A stretch of DNA of 64,000 nucleotides from positions 43,398,137 to 43,462,136 of the forward strand of contig NC_092042.1 of the NCBI RefSeq assembly GCF_003086295.3. The letters are read 5' to 3'. The notes beneath the pieces were generated by a model. It searched no databases. It was not told the DNA's origin and saw only the letters and a list, made by a program, of their open reading frames with translations. This stretch comes from Arachis hypogaea. Lineage: Eukaryota; Streptophyta; Magnoliopsida; Fabales; Fabaceae. The translations under genes were made by a program, and so were the position numbers. Shown one piece after another: positions 58,183-64,000 of the stretch; position 1 is the first letter of the stretch; each line of letters begins with the position of its first letter.

Positions 58183-59307
58183 ATGGCATCCAAGGCCGGA
58201 GAAACCTCTAGAAAGAGGAAAGGGAAGGCAAAAGCTTCCACCTCCGAGTCATGGGAGATGGAGAGATTCATCTCAAGGGTGCATCAAGACCACTTCTATG
58301 AAGTTGTGGCCTTGAAGAAGGTGATCCCCGAGGTCCCTTTTTCACTCAAAAAGAGTGAATATCCGGAGATCCGACATAAGATCCGAAGAAGAGGTTGGGA
58401 AGTTCTTACCAACCCCATTCAACAAGTCGGAATCTTAATGGTTCAAGAGTTCTATGCCAATGCATGGATCACCAAGAACCATGATCAAAGTGTGAATCCG
58501 GATCCAAAGAATTGGCTTACTATGGTTCGGGGGAAATACTTGGTTTTTAGTCCGGAAAATGTAAGGTTGTCATTCAACTTGCCCATGATGCAAGGAGATG
58601 AACATCCTTACACTAGAAGGGTCAACTTTGATCAAAGGTTGGACCAAGTCCTCACAGTCATATGTGAAGAGGGTGCCCAATGGAAGAGAGATTCAAGAGG
58701 AAAGCCGGTTCAATTGAGAAGGCATGACCTCAAGCCCGTGGCTAGAGGATGGTTGGAGTTTATCCAACACTCAATCATTCCCACTAGCAACCGGTCCGAA
58801 GTTACTATCGACCGGGCTATCATGATTCATAGCATCATGATTGGAGAAGAAATAGAAGTTCATGAGGTTATAGCTCAAGAACTTTATAAGGTGGCAGACA
58901 AGTCCTCTACCTTGGCAAGGTTAGCCTTCCCTCGTCTCATTTGTCACCTCTGTTATTCAGTTGGAGTTGACATAGAGGGAGACATCCCCATTGATGAGGA
59001 CAAGCCCATCACTAAGAAGAGGATGGAGCACACAAGAGACCCCACTCATCATGAGATCCCTGAGATTCCTCAAGGGATGCACTTTCCTCCACAAAACTAT
59101 TGGGAGCAACTAAACACCTCCCTAGGAGAATTGAGTTCCAACATGGGACAACTAAGGGTGGAGCACCAAGAACACTCTGTCCTCCTCCATGAAATTAGAG
59201 AAGATCAAAGAATCATGAGAGAGGAGCAACAAAGACAAGGAAGAGACATTGAGGAGCTCAAGCACTCCATAAGATCTTCAAGAGGAAGAACAAGCCGCCA
59301 TCACTAA
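58183..59307 (+). CDS. ORF2 of E3: intact 374-aa plant-transposon domain protein, function unknown
   Basis: The only intact ORF2 in the window. Residues 8-18 are basic (SRKRKGKAKAS), possibly a nuclear localisation signal. About 55-260 fits the putative plant transposon protein family (PF20167, from memory): GWEVLTNP (71-78), VQEFYANAW (87-95), MVRGKYL (114-120), a PTSN turn (200-203), RAIMIHSIM (211-219) and FPRLICHLC (249-257). About 305-362 is charged, rich in Glu, Arg and Gln, and probably coiled-coil, so the protein may self-associate; the end is RGRTSRHH. No catalytic motif, signal peptide or clear membrane segment. It stands where pol would be and probably has its own promoter. Its persistence beside gag-pro in a pol-less element suggests a service function; which one is unknown. 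Confidence 0.85.
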   Translation: MASKAGETSRKRKGKAKASTSESWEMERFISRVHQDHFYEVVALKKVIPEVPFSLKKSEYPEIRHKIRRRGWEVLTNPIQQVGILMVQEFYANAWITKNHDQSVNPDPKNWLTMVRGKYLVFSPENVRLSFNLPMMQGDEHPYTRRVNFDQRLDQVLTVICEEGAQWKRDSRGKPVQLRRHDLKPVARGWLEFIQHSIIPTSNRSEVTIDRAIMIHSIMIGEEIEVHEVIAQELYKVADKSSTLARLAFPRLICHLCYSVGVDIEGDIPIDEDKPITKKRMEHTRDPTHHEIPEIPQGMHFPPQNYWEQLNTSLGELSSNMGQLRVEHQEHSVLLHEIREDQRIMREEQQRQGRDIEELKHSIRSSRGRTSRHH

Positions 59308-60192
59308 GATGGACCCGTTCTTTAATTTCCTTGTTCTTTATTTTTCTGTTTTTCGAATTTTAGTGCTTATGTTTATCTATGTTTGTGTCTTGTGATCATT
59401 AGTGTCTTAGTGTCTATGCCTTAAGGTTATGAATGTCCTATGAATCCATCACCTTTCTTAAATGAAAAATGTTCTTAATTGAAAAAGAGAAGAATTGCAT
59501 GAATTTTGAATTTTATAACAGTTTAATTATTTTGATGTGGTGGCAATACTTTTGTTTTCTGAATGTATGCTTAAACAGTGCATATGTCTTTTGAATTTGT
59601 GGTTCATGAATGTTGGCTCTTGAAAGAATGATGAAAAAGGAGACATGTTACTGAGGATCTGAAAAATCATAAAAATGATTCTTGAAGCAAGAAAAAAGCA
59701 GTGAATACAAAAAAAAAAGAGAGAGAGAAAATTTCGAAAAAAGAAAAAGAAAGAAAGAAAAAAGAAAGAAAAAGAAAGAAATAAAGTTGTGATCCAAGGT
59801 AAAAAGAGTGTGCTTAAGAACCCTGGACACCTCTAATTGGGGACTCTAGCAAAGCTGAGTCACAATCTGAAAAGGTTCACCCAATTATGTGTCTGTGGCA
59901 TGTATGTATCTGGTGGTAATACTGGAAGACAGAGTGCTTTGGGCCACAGCCAAGACTCAATAAGTAGCTGTGTTCAAGAATCATCATACTTAACTAGGAG
60001 AATCAGTGACACTATCTGGATTCTGAGTTCCTAAAGAAGCCAATCATTCTGAATTCCAAAGGATAGAGTGAGATGCCAAAACTGTTCAGAGGCAAAAAGC
60101 TAAAAGCCCCGCTCATCTAATTAATACTGATCTTCATAGATGTTTTTGGAATTCATTGCATATTCTCTTTTTTTATCTTATTTGATTTTCAG
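59308..60192 (+). other. E3 spacer between ORF2 and 3' LTR
   Basis: No coding. A purine-rich AAAG-type tract lies at 59690-59785. Stem-loop GGACACCTCTAATTGGGG (59825-59842) with CCCAATTATGTGTCTG (59880-59895). The first of the two E1/E4 stem-loops is missing; the AAAG tract lies in its place. Confidence 0.65.
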
Positions 60193-60229
60193 TTGCTTGA
60201 GGATAAGCAACAATTTAAGTTTGGTGTTG
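60193..60229 (+). promoter_or_regulatory. Hairpin plus AAGTTTGGTGTTG abutting E3 3' LTR
   Basis: TTGCTTGAGGATAAGCAA (one G-T pair) then AAGTTTGGTGTTG at 60217-60229, directly before the LTR. Confidence 0.7.
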
Positions 60230-61930
60230 TGATGAGCGGATAATTTGTACGCTTTTTGGCATTGTTTTCAGTATGTTTTTAGTATGATCTAGTTAGTTTT
60301 TAGTATATTTTTATTAGTTTTTAGTTAAAATTCACTTTTCTGGACTTTACTATGAGTTTGTGTGTTTTTCTGTGATTTCAGGTATTTTCTGGCTGAAATT
60401 GAGGGACCTGAGCAAAAATCTGATTTAGAGACTGAAAAGGACTGCAGATGCTGTTGGATTCTGACCTCCCTGCACTCGAAGTGGATTTTCTGGAGCTACA
60501 GATGCCCAATTGGCGCGCTCTCAACGGCTTTGGAAAGTAGACATTCTGGGCTTTCCAGCAATATATGATAGTCCATACTTTGCCCAAGATTTGATGGCCC
60601 AAACCGGCGTTCAAAGTCATCCTCAAGATTTCCATTGTTAAACGCCGGAACTGGCACCAAAATGGGAGTTAAACGCCCAAACTGGTATAAAAGCTGGCGT
60701 TTAACTCCAAGAAGAGTCTCTACACGAAAATGCTTCAATGCTCAGCCCAAGCACACACCAAGTGGGCCCAGAAGTGGATTTTTATGTCATTTACTCATCT
60801 CTGTACACCCTAGGTTACTAGTTCTCTATATATAGGACCTTTTACTATTGTATTTTCATCTTTGGACATCTAGTTCTTAGATCATTGGGAGGCGGCCTCA
60901 TGGCCATGCCTAGACCTTGTTCTTATGTATTTTCAACGGTGGAGTTTCTATACACCATAGATTAAGGTGTGGAGCTCTGCTGTACCTCGAGTATTAATGC
61001 AATTACTATTGTTCTTCTATTCAGTTCCACTTGTTCTTGTTCTAAGATATCACTTGTTCTTCAACTTGATGAATGTGATGATCCGTGACACTCATCCTCA
61101 TTCTCACCTATGAACGTGTGACTAACAACCACCTCCGTTCTACCTTAGATTGGGTGAATATCTCTTGGATTCCTGATACACGATGCATGGTTGATCGCCT
61201 GACAACCGAGTGCTCGCCTGACAAATGAGCCAGCCATTCCGTGAGATCAGAGTCTTCGTGGTATAGGCTAGAACTGATGGCGGCATTCAAGAGAATCCGG
61301 AAGGTCTAACCTTGTCTGTGGTATTCTGAGTAGGATTCAATGATTGAATGACTGTGACGTGCTTCAAACTCCTGAAGGCGGGGCGTTAGTGACAGACGCA
61401 AAAGAATCACTGGATTCTATTCTGGCCTGATTGAGAACTGACAGATAGATAGCCGTGCCGTGACAGGGTGCGTTGAACATTTCCACTGAGAGGATGGGAG
61501 GTAGCCACTGACAACAGTGAAACCCTTGCATAAGCTTGCCATGGAAAGGAGTAAGAAGGATTGGATGAAGACAGTAGGAAAGCAGAGAGACGGAAGGGAC
61601 AAGCATCTTCATACGCTTATCTGAAATTCCCACCAATGAATTACATAAGTATCTCTATCTTTATCTTTATGTTTTATTCGTATATCACCCATATCCATTT
61701 GAGTTTGCCTGACTAAGATTTACAAGGTGACCATAGCTTGCTTCATACCAACAATCTCTGTGGGATCGACCCTTACTCGCGTAAGGTTTATTACTTGGAC
61801 GACCCAGTACACTTGCTGGTTAGTTGTGCGAAGTTGTGTTTATGCCATGGTATTGAACACCAAGTTTTTGGGTTCATCACCGGGGATTATTTGAGTTGTG
61901 AAAAGTATTGATCACAATTTCGCGCTATCA
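60230..61930 (+). repeat. 3' LTR of E3 (1701 bp)
   Basis: TGATGAGCGGATAATTT to CGCGCTATCA; TATA-like CTATATATAGG at 60825-60835; about 22 substitutions from the 5' LTR. Confidence 0.92.
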
Positions 61931-61935
61931 TAGGG
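61931..61935 (+). other. Target site duplication of E3, right
   Basis: TAGGG, same as 51636-51640. Confidence 0.9.
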
Positions 61936-63150
61936 CATCACCGTTGTCAACGGCTACATCCCATCCTCTCAGTGAAAAAGGTCCAAATGCTCTGTCATGG
62001 CATGGCTAATCATCTGTCGGTTCTCGATCATGTTGGAATAGAATCCCTTGATTCTTTTGCATTTGTCATTACGCCCAACAATCGCGAGTTTGAAGCTTGT
62101 CACAGTCATTCAATCCCGGAATCCTACTCGGAATACCACAGACAAGGTTTAGACTTTCTGGGTTCTCATGAATGTCGCCATCAATTCTAGCTTATACCAC
62201 GAAGACTCTGATCTCATGGAAAGGAAGGTTCGGTTGTCAGGCGAGGGCAACCATGCGTTGTGCATCAGGAATCCAAGAGATACACACTCTAGCTTTCGCT
62301 TGTAGAACGGAAGTGGTTGTCAGGCACGCGTTCATAGGGACGGATGATGATGAGTGTCACGGATCATCACATCCATCAGGTTGAAATACGAGTAATATCT
62401 TAGAATAGAAATAAGATTGAATTTGAATAAAAGATAGTAGTAATTGCATTAAAACTCGAGGTACAGCAGAGCTCCACACCCTTAATCTATGGTGTGTAGA
62501 AACTCCACCGTTGAAAATACATAAGTGATGAAGGTTCAGGCATGGCCGAATGGCCAGCCCCCAAAACGTGATCACAGGATCAAAAATACAATCCCAGATA
62601 TTATGTGGTCAAAAGACACTAGTACAATAGTAAAACGTCCTATTTATACTAGACTAGCTAATAGGGTTTACAGAAGTAAGTAATTGATGCAGAAATCCAC
62701 TTCCAGGGCCCACTTCGTGTGTGCTTGGGCTGAACTTGAGCTTTACACGTGTAGAGGCTTCTTTTGGAGTTGAATGCCAAGTTGTAACATGTTTTTGGCG
62801 TTCAACTCTGGTTCGTGACGCGTTTTTGGCGTTTGACTTCAAAATGCAGCATGGAACTGGCATTGAGCGCTAGTTTATGTCGTCTAATCACGAATAAAGT
62901 ATGGACTATTATATATCGCTGGAAAGCTATGGATGTCTATTTTCCAATGCTGTTGAGAGCGTGCCATTTGGAGTTCTGTAGCTCCAGAAATCCATTTCGA
63001 GTGCAGGGAGGTCAGAATCCAACAACATCAGCAGTCCTTTGTCTTTATACCTGAAAATACCTGAAATCACAAAAAAACACAAAAATTCATAGTAGAGTCC
63101 AGAAATGTGAATTTAGCATACAAACTAATGAAAACATCCCTAAAAGTAAC
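61936..63150 (-). repeat. FIDEL-type LTR (L6), right part
   Basis: Continues 51244-51640 on the minus strand, down to the equivalent of about 6635 in the E1 LTR. Its first 60-90 bases are beyond the F insertion. Contains decayed GGCGTT dyads near 62770-62880. Frames 61972-62190 and 62172-62384 are chance ORFs. Confidence 0.8.
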
Positions 63151-64000
63151 TGTTCCGAGGGTTACCTGAAACGTGTAGCTCGGCCGTCTGGCAAGACCCG
63201 AGGTGAGGGTTCTGTGACCCGAGCTTGATGCGCCGAGCGGCTGGTGGTTGTACCTGCAATGACACTCCGATGCTTAAGTTAGCATGGGTCCAAGCAGATA
63301 TTGAGTAGAATTAGAGTATGAGTTATATACCTGGGTGCTCCAGTGTATTTATAGTAGTTGGTCGTGATCTTCCCTGGATAAGATATTCTTTATCTTTATC
63401 TTTATCTTTTGGGAGCTTTATCCCTATCTTTGTGGAACCGCCTTTCTTTAGGCCTTTTCGGCCTTTAGGTTTTGGGCTTCGTTCCTTCTGACGGGCCTTC
63501 TTAGCTTATTTGTCCGAGGTCCGACCTCAGGCGTGGGCCTTGGGACGAGGTCGGACCTTCTATGAACTTCCGAGTTGGGGGAGCTCGGTCAGGGTATGAA
63601 CAGTGCCCCTGCCCGAGTTCGTCCTTTGAGAGGTCGAGCTCGGGCATAGTTCAAAATTTCAAAAAATGGCCGTTTTCAGCATTTATTGCTTTTTACCGTT
63701 TCTCCTCGATTTCCGTTCGGGCTCTGTGAAGGCATTATTTATTTGCCCCTTTCCTCATTTTCTTCGTTTATTCTGTTCCCTTTCCATTTTCTGAGTTTTC
63801 GCCACCTCTCTTTCGAGCGCCGCTCCTTCTTTGTTCTTTTTCTCCGATTCTTTCTGTGCGTTTTTCCGGGGTTTCCTCTGCGCCGCCGTTTTCGTTCTCC
63901 TTGCATCGGAGTGTCGTCTTCTTCCTTTCTTCCAGGTTTGTCTTCATTTTCTTTGCGCACATATGCTTCTGTTTCTTTTTCTTCTATGCCTAGGTTTGCC
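63151..64000 (-). mobile_element. Family F LTR retrotransposon, minus strand, runs out of window
   Basis: On the minus strand the LTR ends CCCTCGGAACA at 63151; TATAAATA (minus) at 63346-63353; ACTTAAGCATCGGAGTG block near 63270. Same family as 8272-9290, diverged. GTAAC at 63146-63150 would be the target duplication. A TCTTTA microsatellite is at about 63390-63410. The minus-strand Lys/Arg-rich frames near 63739-63960 are purine-rich non-coding sequence. Confidence 0.75.

Larger units (their letters stand above)
51641..61930 (+). mobile_element. E3: complete non-autonomous Ty3/gypsy element (Feral-like), 10,290 bp
   Basis: Two 1701-bp LTRs, a perfect 5-bp duplication, tRNA-Asp primer site, gag-pro, palindrome arrays, an intact ORF2 and an LTR-abutting motif, but no RT, RNase H or integrase. 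By hand I count about 22 substitutions and 2 indels between LTRs, near 1.3 percent, so insertion was recent (about half a million years at 1.3e-8 per site per year, a commonly used plant rate). It needs pol from a partner. Confidence 0.92.

Noticed and set aside
58183..59307. ORF2 as an envelope-like gene
   Set aside because: No signal peptide, no clear membrane segment, charged coiled-coil tail; the position alone is not enough.
63739..63962. Lys/Arg/Glu-rich minus-strand frames
   Set aside because: Purine-rich LTR sequence of family F; no domain.

Overview
This is plant nuclear DNA made of nested LTR retrotransposons; I found no host gene. The LTRs starting TGATGAGCGGATAATTT match, from memory, the FIDEL/Feral families of Arachis (peanut). 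Legume, probably Arachis, is therefore my best guess; it has not been checked by database search. The elements are of Ty3/gypsy type. Three families (E1/E3, E4, K) have the organisation of the Athila/Tat branch: where seen, a tRNA-Asp primer site and a long gag-protease ORF. Two (E2, H) look like chromoviruses; E2 has a tRNA-iMet primer site and H keeps gag zinc knuckles and pol remnants.

Layout. 1-8271: element E1 (+), its 5' end outside the window: leader, intact gag-pro ORF, palindrome array, ORF2 broken by one stop, 3' LTR. 8272-9290: tail of another LTR (family F), which hosts E1. 9291-15950: element E2 (+), which hosts F: 5' LTR remainder, tRNA-iMet primer site, decayed gag and pol, polypurine tract, start of a 3.5 kb LTR. 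15951-16950: exactly 1000 N. 16951-30664: nearly the same sequence as 2056-15770 again, after which the E2 3' LTR is completed to 32272. The repeat touches the gap and its differences are mostly one-base indels crowded toward the gap, so I read it as two overlapping contigs placed side by side, not a biological duplication. 32273-39253: LTR pieces and the decayed gag-pol of family H, with a minus-strand E2-type LTR between the LTR pieces. 39254-43209: minus-strand element K. 43289-51166: element E4 (+), complete with both LTRs but a dead gag-pro. 51641-61930: element E3 (+), complete, 10.3 kb, 5-bp duplications TAGGG, inserted in a minus-strand FIDEL-type LTR (51244-63150). 63151-64000: minus-strand family F LTR.

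How the parts work. E1 and E3 carry gag-protease and a second ORF of the plant-transposon domain type, but no reverse transcriptase, RNase H or integrase, so they must borrow an autonomous partner's pol. What they keep is mostly cis-acting: family-specific arrays of GC-rich palindromes, a hairpin-plus-AAGTTTGGTGTTG module that abuts the 3' LTR and recurs in front of ORF2, tandem stem-loops before the 3' LTR, and hairpins around the gag start and stop. Several stems show compensatory changes between copies. This structured non-coding layer is the most interesting content of the window.
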